Both the position numbers and the translations under genes were made by a program. Below, piece by piece: positions 1-9,595 of a stretch of 64,000 nt of DNA. Under the pieces are notes generated by a model, which ran no database searches, had not been told where the DNA came from, and saw only the letters and a program-made list of their open reading frames with translations. This DNA is from Colwellia sp. TT2012. Lineage in GTDB: Bacteria > Pseudomonadota > Gammaproteobacteria > Enterobacterales > Alteromonadaceae. How positions within the stretch are numbered: the first letter of the stretch is position 1; every line of letters begins with the position of its first letter. The DNA lies in assembly GCF_001440345.1 (NCBI RefSeq), contig NZ_LJYX01000016.1, positions 148,080 through 212,079 of the forward strand. The letters run 5' to 3'.

Positions 1-777
1 ATTGCCCGGCTTAAACCATTTTTCATTGGGGTAATGCACAAAGTCACTGTTAGCAATGTCTTGACCGAAAAATTGATCGTTATAAAAGAAGTTACAGTTA
101 AGGCGTTCAATGAACTCACCTAAGGCTGAAGCAAGTGCACTTTCTTTGGTTGCGCCTTTACCATTAGTAAAACACAGTGGCGATGCCGCATCACGAATAT
201 GTAATGACCATACATTAGGGACTATATTGCGCCACGATGAGATTTCGATTTTCATGCCAAGGTCAGCCAAAAGGCCTGACATATTGGCAATGGTTTCTTC
301 TAGTGGTAAATCTTTACCTAAAATAAAGGTGCTAACACCATCTTCAGGTCGTTGCATCAACATAGCTTGAGCATCTTCTTCAAGGCTAGTAACGGCCTCA
401 ACTTTAAATTCTGGCCCATTCTGCACGACTTTTTTCACGGTACAGCGGTCAATTGACCTTAAAATACCTTTTTTGTCTTTTTCAGAAATACTGTCAGGCA
501 ACTCCACCTGAATTTTAAAGATTTGCTTATATCTGTCTTCGGGATCAATAATATTATTTTGTGACAAACGAATATTATCGGTTGGGATATCACGAGCATT
601 ACAATATACCTTAACAAAGTACGCTGCACAAAGCGCCGAAGATGCTAGGAAGTAATCAAAAGGACCTGGTGCTGAGCCGTCACCTTTATAGCGAATAGGC
701 TGATCAGCAATGACAGAAAAGTCGTCAAACTTGGCTTCAAGCCTTAGGTTGTCGAGAAAGTTAACTTTGATTTCCAT
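1..777 (-). CDS. OsmC-like / YcaO fusion protein (5' part, runs off the window)
   Basis: The frame is open from an ATG at 777-775 to base 1 without a stop, giving 259 residues of a longer protein. Residues 1 to about 130 look like an OsmC-type domain (motif GDGSAPGPFDYFLASSALC, with the usual Cys position). From about residue 150 the protein matches the N-terminus of E. coli YcaO: FILGKDLPLEETIA, then SSWRNIVPNVWSLHIRD, CFTNGKGATKESALASALGE and FIERLNCNFFYND. YcaO proteins are ATP-dependent cyclodehydratase-fold enzymes; E. coli YcaO is linked to beta-methylthiolation of ribosomal protein S12. The OsmC-YcaO fusion is, as far as I recall, usual in marine Alteromonadales. The C-terminal half, with most ATP-binding residues, is outside the window. 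The gene is easily missed because it has no stop here. Confidence 0.9.
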   Translation of the reverse strand, partial: MEIKVNFLDNLRLEAKFDDFSVIADQPIRYKGDGSAPGPFDYFLASSALCAAYFVKVYCNARDIPTDNIRLSQNNIIDPEDRYKQIFKIQVELPDSISEKDKKGILRSIDRCTVKKVVQNGPEFKVEAVTSLEEDAQAMLMQRPEDGVSTFILGKDLPLEETIANMSGLLADLGMKIEISSWRNIVPNVWSLHIRDAASPLCFTNGKGATKESALASALGEFIERLNCNFFYNDQFFGQDIANSDFVHYPNEKWFKPGN

Positions 778-896
778 TGATATATTTCCGAAGTTGTATG
801 CAGCCAATCTATAGACTGGTGTTAATGGCGTTAATTATCGGATTTTTTGCGCCATTAGTCTTGGATTAATTAAGCAATAATGAAATAAAATGAATA

Positions 897-925
897 AAGC
901 GCTATTTCTCGATGAAATAGCGCTT
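897..925 (-). terminator. Hairpin / probable terminator
   Basis: A perfect 12-bp stem (897-908 and 914-925) with a 5-nt loop. Read on the minus strand it is followed by a T-rich stretch (TTTATTCATTTTATTTC). It lies just after the stop of the short coding remnant at 934-1041 and would have terminated that gene. It also separates it from the YcaO gene. Confidence 0.6.
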
Positions 926-933
926 ACTTCAGG

Positions 934-1041
934 TTAAGTTTTAAAAGTAAAGCTGACCGTCTGTTCTTCAGCTTCTGTTGGCTTAATAGTAAAATCTTGA
1001 TCAGAGTAGTTACCATCAGGCAATGAGGTTGCCAAACCTTA
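934..1041 (-). pseudogene. C-terminal coding remnant
   Basis: On the minus strand a frame reads GLATSLPDGNYSDQ, then DFTIKPTEAEEQTVSFTFKT, and a TAA at 936-934. It is followed at once by a strong hairpin, as a real gene end would be. An in-frame stop just upstream (about 1044-1042) and the lack of any start leave only about 35 codons. It looks like the tail of a secreted or glycan-active protein whose body has been deleted; the PDG-Y pattern is only suggestive. The family is not identified. Confidence 0.35.
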
Positions 1042-1083
1042 TTCAGTATTTGTTAACAGTCTATATTTTCTTTAAACTCTTCC

Positions 1084-2688
1084 TTAAGCCCTTTCCTTAA
1101 GGTAAGTCAGTGCATCTAAGCGGGTTGCAAAGACATGCTCAGCAGGAATTTTATCAAGTAATTTTAATTTATTAAAATCTTCTCGTACACGCTCACAGAC
1201 ACTCGATAGTAAAATATCGCGCCCTTGATTTCGATAACTGACAATAATTTCTTCGATAGCAATGGTACTGGTAATACCAACAAAGCGGGCATCGGTTAAA
1301 TCAATCAATAACGTTTTATTTTGATCCGTCTCTGAAACACTTTGTTTTAATCCGCGCGCCACACCAAAGCCGATTGGACCTGAGATATTAAGTAATAACA
1401 CGCTATCATCCATAGATTCTAATAACTGTCTCTCTGGCTTTGATAGATGCTCGGCCTCTTTGGCGGTGCATAGCTTTATATTATCGAGTTGGATGTCTGA
1501 CAAACGGCGAATTGTCACTAGGTTTGCTATAAAAACACCCACTAATACCGCGGTAACTAAATCAAAGGCGACTGACATTATCATAGTAGAGATCATCAAG
1601 CCGACACTAAACAAAGGCACTTGATGAAGGCGTTTAAGGAAGTTCCAATCAATAATGCTGATGCCAACATGGGTCAAAATTGCCGCTAACACAGCCACAG
1701 GAATATACGCTGTGTATTCCCCTGCCCATAAGACAATAGCTAAAATAAACAGTGCATGAAGAATGCCCGATAAAGGCGTAGTACCTCCAGCCCTTAAATT
1801 GGTTACTGTGCGCATAGTCGCGCCACCACCCGGTAATGCGCCAAAAAGGCCGGCAACAATATTACCAATACCCTGGCCGACAAGCTCTTGGTCAGAGTCA
1901 TGTAATTCGTTGGTGATACTATCCACCGTTAATGAAGTCATTAACGAATCTAAAGTGCTTAAGGTGGCAATTAATAACGCCGATTTAATCATTTCACTGG
2001 CTAAAGAACTCTCCCACACCGGCATATTAAAAGCAGGTAATTCGCTGGCAATAGCGCCTACAACCGGCATTTCTGCGCCAGAAAAAACATAAAAACAGGT
2101 TGCGCCAGCAACCGCGATAATACTGGCGGGTACTACCCGACTATATTTTTGCGGCCAAATGAAGAGTATTGCTAAACAAGCTAAACCCAATAAAGTATTC
2201 GTGCTAGTTAAAGTGCTTAATGACAGCTCTAATTCAGCTAATGAGTGACCAAATAAGGGCTCAATTTGCGAGAGAATAATGAGTATGCCAATACCCGAGG
2301 TAAAACCTGAAATAACCGGATATGAGACTAAAATGAAGTACTTACCTAGCTTAAAAAATCCAAATAACATTTGAAATAAACCCGCCAGACTGACCACAGT
2401 AAATGCTGCGGCAATACCATTGTCCGGAGATTGCGCGACAAAGCTGGTTAATATAGCAACCATAGCAACCGTTAAACCGGTATTAGGGCCCGAAATTTGT
2501 TGATTGGTACCACCAAATAAAGAAGCAAATAATCCGGTTATAATCGCACAATAAATACCGGCACTAGCACCCGCGCCCGAGGTGACGCCGAAAGCTAAAG
2601 CAAAAGGTAGAGCAACGATGGTTGATGTTAACGCACCAAAAATATCACCTTTAATGGTTTTTCGGTTAAAATGTGCTAGAGAAAGCAT
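1084..2688 (-). CDS. SulP family inorganic anion transporter with STAS domain
   Basis: A 534-residue inner-membrane protein. The first ~400 residues are a run of hydrophobic segments typical of SulP carriers, with the conserved stretches GPNTGLTVAMVA (about 65-77) and FGALPGGGATMRTVTNLRAG (about 280-300). The last ~110 residues form a cytoplasmic STAS domain (LLIDLTDARFVGITSTIAIEE). SulP proteins move sulfate, bicarbonate, dicarboxylates or other anions, and the sequence alone does not fix the substrate. Start ATG 2688 is preceded by an AGGT ribosome-binding core. It stands alone on the minus strand with a 670-base gap upstream. Confidence 0.9.
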   Translation of the reverse strand: MLSLAHFNRKTIKGDIFGALTSTIVALPFALAFGVTSGAGASAGIYCAIITGLFASLFGGTNQQISGPNTGLTVAMVAILTSFVAQSPDNGIAAAFTVVSLAGLFQMLFGFFKLGKYFILVSYPVISGFTSGIGILIILSQIEPLFGHSLAELELSLSTLTSTNTLLGLACLAILFIWPQKYSRVVPASIIAVAGATCFYVFSGAEMPVVGAIASELPAFNMPVWESSLASEMIKSALLIATLSTLDSLMTSLTVDSITNELHDSDQELVGQGIGNIVAGLFGALPGGGATMRTVTNLRAGGTTPLSGILHALFILAIVLWAGEYTAYIPVAVLAAILTHVGISIIDWNFLKRLHQVPLFSVGLMISTMIMSVAFDLVTAVLVGVFIANLVTIRRLSDIQLDNIKLCTAKEAEHLSKPERQLLESMDDSVLLLNISGPIGFGVARGLKQSVSETDQNKTLLIDLTDARFVGITSTIAIEEIIVSYRNQGRDILLSSVCERVREDFNKLKLLDKIPAEHVFATRLDALTYLKERA

Positions 2689-3360
2689 GGCTACCTAATT
2701 TAATTTATTGTTAGTGGCATTTACTTACCTTAAAAGTATTCTCGCAGATAGATATCGCATACTTTTCTCGCGTAATGCCATGAAAACACTATTACTAAAC
2801 GATTTACAACATTATTGCTATAACTCGAATCAGAACCTAATTCAAATTGTACACTAAAAAGACATTCTTGACACTATTGACAAGTTTTCTATTTTAAGGA
2901 TAGGATGAAGTGGTAATTATCAGATAAAAAACCAAAGACAATAACGACTTTAACAAGAATGAAATTCTGAGAGCCATGTTTAAACCTTTGAATTTATATA
3001 ATTAAGTTCAACTCGATTTACCAAGTAAAATTGTAACATTTAATTTTTCACCGTACTTCTAGTCAACTTAAATTTTATAGGCTATAGCGAATACCCTATA
3101 GTTTCGATGAGTTTCACCATGTGGAATTAACAAACTGTTATACTTATTAACTTTAAATTTTATTTGTGCACTAATGAGTCAGTTAAACGGAAATGGGTCT
3201 AACACAACCTCTTTCTAATACTTAGCAAGCGCTGGCATTACCTGCTTTATCGGTAGCACTACGACAAACAGGTCAAACTTTAAAATCATTACAAGCAGGT
3301 CACACTTAAAAAAACACTAATAAACGACCTTAAATATAAACCAATGAGAGAACTGTACTT
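2689..3360. other. Intergenic region between divergent transporter genes
   Basis: 672 bases between the SulP gene (minus) and the purine permease gene (plus). It must hold both promoters, but none is clear enough to call. A frame beginning ATG 3193 reads MGLTQPLSNT, a TAG at 3223-3225, then QALALPALSVALRQTGQT and KSLQAGHT to TAA 3307-3309. Apart from that one stop it looks like coding sequence and may be a decayed fragment. I looked for a purine riboswitch ahead of the permease and did not see the conserved core. Confidence 0.4.
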
Positions 3361-4815
3361 ATGGAACAGGTTAGTAAATCTTACAAAAACGAAGAAGACC
3401 AAGAAGATAAAACTAATGACGTCGGTCTGTTAGAACGTCTTTTTAAACTATCAGAGCATAATACATCGGTAAAAACTGAGCTTATGGCCGGTCTTACCAC
3501 CTTCGTGACCATGTCATATATTATGTTTTTAAACCCGGTTATTATGTCAAATACCGGCATGCCATTTGATGGTTTGTTCTTAGCAACCTGTTTAGGTGCT
3601 GCTATTGCCACTATCATAATGGGTATGTACGCAAACTGGCCTGTTGGTCTTGCGCCAGGAATGGGCTTAAATGCCTTCTTCACTTTCTCCGTCGTCGGTG
3701 GCATGGGTTATAGTTGGCAAATTGCTTTAGGTGCGGTATTCCTGTCAGGGGTTCTTTTTGTTTTTATGAGTGTTACCCGACTTAGGGAATGGATGCTTGA
3801 CAGTATTCCCATGAGCTTGCGGCTTGCCATGACCGCAGGTGTTGGGCTTTTCTTAGGCTTCATCGGCCTACGTTTCACCGGTATTATTGTTGCTAGTCCT
3901 GATAACATAGTTGCCCTTGGCGACATGACTCACTTTGGCTTTGGTCAATTTGGGCCAGAAGCACCAGCACTAGGTTTCTTAAGTTTCTTACTTATTTCTG
4001 TGCTTAGCTATCGTAAAGTCTTTGGTGCGGTAATCATTGGTATTGCGTCAGTAACCTTACTTGCATTTGTTATGACTTGGGTGTTACCTGTTGATTTCTT
4101 TGTTGTTGCAGAGGCTGCTGAATCTTTTGCTCCTCAATCTGGTTTTGTTGCTTATAATGGCATACTAGCTGTTCCTGAGTTTTCTGCTCTTGAACCCATT
4201 TTATGGAAAGCCGATATTGCTGGCGCTTTTCAAGTAGCGTTAATTCCTGTCATTGTAACTTTCTTATTCGTTAACATTTTTGATACCGCGGGTACCTTAA
4301 TGGGTGTTGCTGAGCGCGCTGGCTTACAAGACAAAAATGGTAAGATTAAAGGCTTAAGCAAGTCTTTAAAAGCTGACTCTATTGCTTCTGTTATTGGTAC
4401 AGGTTTTGGTTGTCCTCCGGTAACTTCTTATGTTGAGTCTGCTGCTGGTGTAGCTGCTGGTGGTCGTACTGGTCTAACCGCAGTAACCATCGGCTTATTA
4501 TTTGCTGTTGGTATGTTCTTCTTACCCCTGGCAAAAATGCTACCTGCCTTTGCCGTAGATGGCGCGCTTATCTATGTAGCTATGTTAATGATGAGTTCAC
4601 TTAAAGGTTTAGATTGGGATGACTTGACGGAATACGCTCCAGCTGTGTGTACTACGATTATGATGGCGTTTACTTTCTCTATTGCTAACGGTATTGCTTT
4701 TGGTTTTATCACTTACACTGTCTTAAAAGTGGGTACAGGTAAATCTAACCAAGTATCTAAAGGTGTTTGGGCGTTAACTGTTTTATTTATTGCTAAGTTT
4801 ATCTTCTTAAACTAA
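3361..4815 (+). CDS. AzgA-type NCS2 purine (adenine/guanine/hypoxanthine) permease
   Basis: A 484-residue polytopic inner-membrane protein. The N-terminus carries the AzgA signatures ELMAGLTTFVTMSYIMFLNP and NWPVGLAPGMGLNAFFTFSVV. Mid-protein it has FVNIFDTAGTLMGVAERAGL and CPPVTSYVESAAGVAAGGRTGLTA, the substrate-region motifs of this family. The acidic tail before the first membrane segment (KNEEDQEDKTND) is unusual but soluble. Proton-coupled uptake of adenine, guanine or hypoxanthine is the family role. The next gene, hpt, salvages hypoxanthine and guanine, so the pair makes sense as transport plus salvage. A terminator lies between them, so they are probably transcribed separately. Confidence 0.92.
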   Translation: MEQVSKSYKNEEDQEDKTNDVGLLERLFKLSEHNTSVKTELMAGLTTFVTMSYIMFLNPVIMSNTGMPFDGLFLATCLGAAIATIIMGMYANWPVGLAPGMGLNAFFTFSVVGGMGYSWQIALGAVFLSGVLFVFMSVTRLREWMLDSIPMSLRLAMTAGVGLFLGFIGLRFTGIIVASPDNIVALGDMTHFGFGQFGPEAPALGFLSFLLISVLSYRKVFGAVIIGIASVTLLAFVMTWVLPVDFFVVAEAAESFAPQSGFVAYNGILAVPEFSALEPILWKADIAGAFQVALIPVIVTFLFVNIFDTAGTLMGVAERAGLQDKNGKIKGLSKSLKADSIASVIGTGFGCPPVTSYVESAAGVAAGGRTGLTAVTIGLLFAVGMFFLPLAKMLPAFAVDGALIYVAMLMMSSLKGLDWDDLTEYAPAVCTTIMMAFTFSIANGIAFGFITYTVLKVGTGKSNQVSKGVWALTVLFIAKFIFLN

Positions 4816-4841
4816 TAAAACAGCATTTCCTTAACGTTAAT

Positions 4842-4870
4842 AAAAAGCCTTTGCTCGCAAAGGCTTTTTT
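4842..4870 (+). terminator. Rho-independent terminator after the purine permease
   Basis: Stem AAAAAGCCTTTGC / GCAAAGGCTTTTT with a short TC loop, ending in a T-run, 27 bases after the permease stop. Confidence 0.9.
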
Positions 4871-4930
4871 ACATGAATAATAGTTACAAAAAGCTAACAC
4901 CTACTATTGATATCAGTTCGATATCCGACC

Positions 4931-4949
4931 AGGCAGCTAATCGCTGCCT
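4931..4949 (+). other. Small hairpin just upstream of hpt
   Basis: AGGCAGC (4931-4937) and GCTGCCT (4943-4949) form a 7-bp stem with loop TAATC, followed by TTTAATAATT, 32 bases before the hpt start. A short direct repeat of GATATC sits just before it. It could be a weak terminator or leader structure; function unknown. Confidence 0.4.
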
Positions 4950-4981
4950 TTAATAATTAATTCAATAAGAAATAAATAACA

Positions 4982-5533
4982 ATGAAACATACCATTGAGG
5001 TAATGATCTCAGAAGAGCAAATCAAAACACGGGCAAGCCAATTAGGCCAACAAATCAGTGAACATTATCAAGATAGTGATAACTTAGTTATGATTGGTTT
5101 ACTGCGAGGTTCCTTTGTATTTATGGCTGATTTAACCAGAGCCATTTCTGTTAATCATAGCGTTGATTTTATGACCGCATCGAGCTATGGCAATAACACG
5201 GAAAGCTCTCGTGATGTTCATATTCGAAAAGACCTTGATGATAATATTGAAGGAAAAGATGTTTTGCTGGTAGAAGATATTATTGATACTGGCAATACTT
5301 TAAGTAAAGTGCTGCAGATATTAAATTTACGTGGCCCTAATTCTATCCAAATATGTACTTTATTAGATAAACCGACTCGCCGTAAAAAACATGTCGATGT
5401 TAAATGGGTAGGTTTTGAAATTGCCGATGAGTTTGTCGTTGGTGTCGGCATTGATTACGCGCAAAAATATCGTCAGCTGCCTTATATACCCGTTACCATT
5501 CAAAGTGCTCGATTTCAGTGGGAATTTAAATGA
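4982..5533 (+). CDS. hpt: Hypoxanthine phosphoribosyltransferase
   Basis: 183 residues, the usual length for bacterial Hpt. It converts hypoxanthine or guanine plus PRPP to IMP or GMP in the cytoplasm. The PRPP-binding loop [14 protein letters not shown] is intact at about residues 93-106, the substrate flap region reads [10 protein letters not shown], and the C-terminal purine-contact segment is [21 protein letters not shown]. It follows a purine permease, which fits a salvage pair. The ribosome-binding site before ATG 4982 is weak and A-rich. Confidence 0.95.
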   Translation: MKHTIEVMISEEQIKTRASQLGQQISEHYQDSDNLVMIGLLRGSFVFMADLTRAISVNHSVDFMTASSYGNNTESSRDVHIRKDLDDNIEGKDVLLVEDIIDTGNTLSKVLQILNLRGPNSIQICTLLDKPTRRKKHVDVKWVGFEIADEFVVGVGIDYAQKYRQLPYIPVTIQSARFQWEFK

Positions 5534-5898
5534 CTTTAGGCAAGGAGAAAAACGTAAACATAGTCAGTCTATATTTTTGTTATTTAACGCTGCATAAAGT
5601 CGTTTAAAACCCATCGCAGAAGCGCTTGAGCAAAATCACTTCATCGTTACATCCATTTGAAATGGAATAACCATGGCTACATTGATATGCCTTGAATTGA
5701 AATAGCTCAAGCACTCTGAAACATGCATCTTGAGTGGTAACGGGTATATAGGTAGATAATTGCTACTGAGTAACTTAGCTTTTCTATACAAGTCAGACGA
5801 TGAAGTGTCACTTGATAAAATAGCCAATGGCAAGCTTTGATGGCAAAGGTTTGCCATTGCTAACGGCTAACAACAAGATGCATTGACACCTATTGTCG
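5534..5898. other. Gene-free stretch
   Basis: 365 bases between hpt and the end of a kinase pseudogene. Only short frames without family features are present. I see no convincing gene, RNA or repeat. Confidence 0.5.
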
Positions 5899-7867
5899 CT
5901 AACTCTTTAGCCGGACAATTTCACTGATAACATCCCCAATATTAATAGGTTTACCAACAAAACCCACCATGCCAGCCTCAAAACATCTATTTTTGTCTTG
6001 TGGCAAGACATTGGCGGTCATGGCAACGATGGCAATATTATCGCTGCCAGGGAGTTTCAGGATTTCTTTCGTCGCTGTGACACCATCCATTTCTGGCATT
6101 TACATATCCATAAACACCATATCGTACGTTTTATTTTCTATGGCTTTTACCGCTAATAAACCATTGACGACAATATCTACTTTATAACCCAGTTTGCTAA
6201 ATAACTTACCCACAATAATTTGATTAATTTTATTATCTTCTGCAACAAGGATAGTTAATGGAATGTCACAGGCTAGATCATCTTGATGATTATCGGCTAA
6301 GGTCCGCTTATTTAGCTCTACACTTTTTTCTTTATGGTCAATGACTAAGCTTAGCTTTAATGAAAAAGTAGAGCCCTGTCCCATTTTACTTATAACGGTG
6401 ATACTACCCCATCTGCTTAACAAGCTGCGCACAAATGATTAACCCTAGACCTGTACCGCCGTATAATCGAGTTGTTGAATTATCAACTTGAGAGAATGGC
6501 TTAAATAATTTATCAATATCCTCGGTAGAAATGCCAATACCTTGATCAATAATTTCTAAATTAATATTGCAATGATTATCAGTCATTGAGTCAATAGTAA
6601 GGATAATTTGAACATCGCCTTGATTGGTAAATTTAATGGCATTACTTAATAAATTTAATAATATTTGCCTTATGCGTAATCTGTCCCCTACGAGGTAACC
6701 AGGGAGATTATTATCCATTGAGATGGAAATAGTTAACCCTTTTTGTGATGCTAAACTATCCAATAAAAAACAAATTTCATTAATCAATGCCCTCAAATCA
6801 AACGATTGCTGCTCAAGCGCTAACTTGCCTGCCTCTAATTTTGAAATATCAAGAATGTCATTGATAACAACCAATAAACCGTCACCGCAAGAACGAATAC
6901 TTTCAATATACTCTGACTGTTGTTTATCAAGATGAGTATCTTCCAACAAGGTAAGCATACCTAATATGCCATTCATTGGTGTGCGTATTTCATGAGACAT
7001 ATTTGCTAAAAAGTCAGTTTTGACCTGAACCGCCGACTCCATTTTTTCAATCGATTGTTTTACCGAGGTTGTCATGCGGTTAAAACTATCGGCAAGTAAA
7101 GAAAACTAATCTTGAGAGTTTACTTGTATTTTATGGTCATAGTCGCCCTCTGATATTTTTTCGGTGCTACTTACTAGAATTTTAAGGTTTTTGACAAGCT
7201 GAGTGGTTATGTACAAAGCAATTAATATTGCTAGCATAACGGCTGATGCACCGCCAACTAAAACCACTAGTTTAGCATGGTTAATCGCTTGACTTGCTGC
7301 CTGTTGCCGCTCGGTCATTAACCTTTGTTCTACCTGAATAAACTGCTGTTTAATTTGCCTAATTCGATCAATAATATTTTTGCCCGTTTGCGCTTCAATT
7401 AACTGAATGACTTTTTCCATAGTCGCTAATTCAGTATCATTTATCTGCCTTCTCGCCGTTATTTCTTTCTCTGCAGCTTGTGTTAACCACTGTTGTTGTA
7501 AGGCATCTATTTTATTTAATCGCTCTACCTGATCTTGATTATCGGCAACCAACTCGGTTAAATTAGTTATTTTAGCTGACCAAACCTCTAGTGCATTATC
7601 AAAGGGCTCTAAAAACAATGAATTTCCTGTGATAAGGAAACCACGTTCACCCGTTTCCATATCCACTAATAATTTTATTAACTCATGCCCTTGTGAAATA
7701 ACCTGATGGGTATGCTCAACCCACTTAGCCGTAGCATGTTGTCGCTCGGTGCTCACATATAAAAGCGTAGAAATAACCACCATAAGCAACAAAGGTACAC
7801 AAAAGCCCAAAATTATTTTATTGCGTATTGATAAATTAAAACGCTTTAAGAAGTTATTAGCTGGCAA
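5899..7867 (-). pseudogene. Hybrid sensor histidine kinase / response regulator, disrupted three times
   Basis: The pieces read as one protein: an N-terminal membrane segment, a CHASE3-like periplasmic domain (GERGFLITG), a second membrane segment, HAMP, a HisKA domain with the phospho-His box ([16 protein letters not shown]), HATPase_c (GGTGLGL) and a receiver domain (FMDM then MPEMDGVTA). Three lesions break it. A TAG near 7111 lies in HAMP, where [13 protein letters not shown] should continue. A frameshift lies near 6415-6420, where QMG should run into [15 protein letters not shown] and about two bases are missing. A TAA near 6100 replaces one codon inside the receiver phosphorylation motif. 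All other blocks are well preserved, so the loss looks recent. Regulatory target unknown. Confidence 0.88.
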
Positions 7868-8103
7868 AGTTATTTACTCGGGCGTAGGTTTATCTTTTTT
7901 TATCGATGTGAGAATCGAAAAAAACTGATTTTAATGCTAGTAAAAATGGCAGGTTTTTTAGGATTTTGCAAGGTTAGCAAAGTAATATGCTATTGATTAA
8001 TTGGCTTAATTGGATTTGATGGCTTAGTTGACTTTACCTTGAATAAACTCAATACCAGGAGTGATGTTCAATTAACAGGGGGGTTAAGAAATAGCTGAAT
8101 AAA

Positions 8104-8128
8104 AAAATCCGACACTCGGTCGGATTTT
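8104..8128 (-). terminator. Terminator of the PEP-CTERM gene
   Basis: Stem AAAATCCGAC / GTCGGATTTT with a 5-nt loop, 37 bases past the stop of the minus-strand PEP-CTERM gene. It has A- and T-runs on both sides, so it may act in both directions. Confidence 0.85.
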
Positions 8129-8164
8129 GTATATTTTACAGGACGTATAGTTTAAAACTACAGT

Positions 8165-8785
8165 TTAGCGCTTACTTTTACGACGAGAAGCACCAATACC
8201 TGCAAGACCTAAACCAAGTAATAATAATGAAGCTGGCTCAGGTACCGCTGTTGTTAGCGTAGAGATATTTACTTCAGTACCAAAACCGGCTAATTGCGAT
8301 AAAGTATAAGTACCGACTGTTTTTAAGCCATTATCAAAATACGCGGTAACAGTTGCGCCAACAAATTGATTGCCATCAATGCCTGGTTGGTCAATGGCAT
8401 TAAATTTATCGGTATCAACACCAAACGTGAACGTTTCACCAACACTAAAATTTAAGAATGAAATTTCTAAAATACTAGACCCATCAAGAGCTGAATTTGA
8501 GGGGAAAAGATGACCAACATTGTCAGATAAACTACCTAAAGTTAGCGGCTTAGGTTGAGTACCTGGCGCAGTGCCATAACTATCAAAAAAACCATTAATA
8601 GGACTTAAATCCCATACTAGTTTAATAATACTCTCACCAGCGTCAGAGGTATTAGTAAAACGAAAAGCATTAGTATTATTGTAAGTAGAGCCATCCTGAA
8701 TAAGGCCAGTTGCCATTGGTGTTGCTTGAGCAAAACCTGCCATTGACATTAAACCAACAACCGTAGCAATTTTTAAAAGATTCAT
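8165..8785 (-). CDS. PEP-CTERM sorting-domain secreted protein
   Basis: 206 residues. A signal peptide (MNLLKIATVVGLMSMAGFAQA) is followed by a Gly/Asn/Thr-rich beta-type body with no recognised enzyme motif. The C-terminus is a textbook PEP-CTERM tail: VPEPASLLLLGLGLAGIGA, then a basic RRKSKR end. Such tails direct cleavage and anchoring by an exosortase (EpsH/XrtA family) and are linked to exopolysaccharide export; no exosortase is in this window. Monocistronic, with its own terminator. The body resembles short Thr/Asp-rich PEP-CTERM proteins of marine bacteria; function unknown. Confidence 0.88.
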   Translation of the reverse strand: MNLLKIATVVGLMSMAGFAQATPMATGLIQDGSTYNNTNAFRFTNTSDAGESIIKLVWDLSPINGFFDSYGTAPGTQPKPLTLGSLSDNVGHLFPSNSALDGSSILEISFLNFSVGETFTFGVDTDKFNAIDQPGIDGNQFVGATVTAYFDNGLKTVGTYTLSQLAGFGTEVNISTLTTAVPEPASLLLLGLGLAGIGASRRKSKR

Positions 8786-8972
8786 TTTTCATCCTAATTA
8801 ATGAGTTTGTTATTTTAATAATAACATTACAAAGTTACTCGCAACATGCAAATACCAGACCAATAATAATTAACACATCAAAAACAATAACTTAGTATCA
8901 CAAAATTATTTTAAGCTATTAAATTTTCACCTAGGTGTAAATTTATCGGACACCTTTATTGAATTCAAAAAG

Positions 8973-9008
8973 TTCAAACAATTCAAACAATTCAAACAAT
9001 TCAAATCT
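8973..9008. repeat. Short tandem repeat, 9-bp unit TTCAAACAA
   Basis: Three perfect copies (8973-8981, 8982-8990, 8991-8999) and a partial fourth, ending at the stop of the cpxP-like gene. It may be a slippage tract in the 3' untranslated region. Confidence 0.85.
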
Positions 9009-9466
9009 TAACGCTGTGAACGTTTATTTTTCATGGTGCGAAATTTTTCACGTTGCTCCTTAGTCAAGATACTTTTCATGGCAAACTTACTCTTAGCCTT
9101 AATTAGCGCCATAGCCGCAAACACATCTTGGTTACTTGCTTGTAATTGGCTAAAAGCTTGTTCATCTAAGCTTTCTGCCGACATTAAGGTTTTAACTTGT
9201 TCTCGAAAAGCAAGCATTGCTGGCTTTAATGCTTGCATATCTATCTTCGCTTCACTTTTAAGGGCCTTAAACTCAACTAGTTGAGACTCTGACAACCCCA
9301 GTTTTTTGCTAAGTTTAGCCAGTTTTTTTTCACTCATTTGCTGATGGTTTTTATCATGGCCAGCTTGATGGGTTGAACTGTCATTACCAGCAAAACTTAC
9401 CGGCGTTAAAACCAGCGCTGAACAAAGTGACGTGGCAATGGCAATATTTTTAAGTACATTTTTCAT
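9008..9466 (-). CDS. Spy/CpxP family periplasmic protein
   Basis: 152 residues with a signal peptide ending near VSFAGNDSS. A helical, Lys/Gln-rich body follows. The family's LTxxQ-type motif appears near the C-terminus (ILTKEQREKFRTMK), and a related first motif (LGLSESQLVEFK) lies earlier. CpxP binds the sensor CpxA and keeps it quiet, and Spy is a chaperone. Here the gene lies divergent from cpxRA with a CpxR-box-like site between them, which favours a CpxP role. The C-terminus is basic (KNKRSQR). The exact orthology to E. coli CpxP is inferred from context. Confidence 0.8.
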   Translation of the reverse strand: MKNVLKNIAIATSLCSALVLTPVSFAGNDSSTHQAGHDKNHQQMSEKKLAKLSKKLGLSESQLVEFKALKSEAKIDMQALKPAMLAFREQVKTLMSAESLDEQAFSQLQASNQDVFAAMALIKAKSKFAMKSILTKEQREKFRTMKNKRSQR

Positions 9467-9536
9467 GTGATGATTCCTTTGATAACTATTATGAGTTTAT
9501 TGATAAAGAGCTAACATTAGTTCTCTTCAGTTTTAG

Positions 9537-9558
9537 TTCTGTTTTAGTTCTGTTTTAG
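9537..9558. repeat. Direct repeat, 11-bp unit TTCTGTTTTAG
   Basis: Two perfect copies (9537-9547, 9548-9558) with a degenerate copy before them, inside the divergent cpxP/cpxR promoter region. Could be a regulatory array or slippage. Confidence 0.6.
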
Positions 9559-9595
9559 TATATCGAGGTTTTTTGCAAATACAGTGCAAGGCAGT

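Noticed and set aside
3060..3360. Purine riboswitch before the purine permease
   Set aside because: The conserved three-way-junction core (the two loops and the specificity-base region) was not found by eye. A covariance model search would settle it.
5636..5857. Minus-strand 73-codon frame after hpt
   Set aside because: No domain, no homologue recognised, poor start context.
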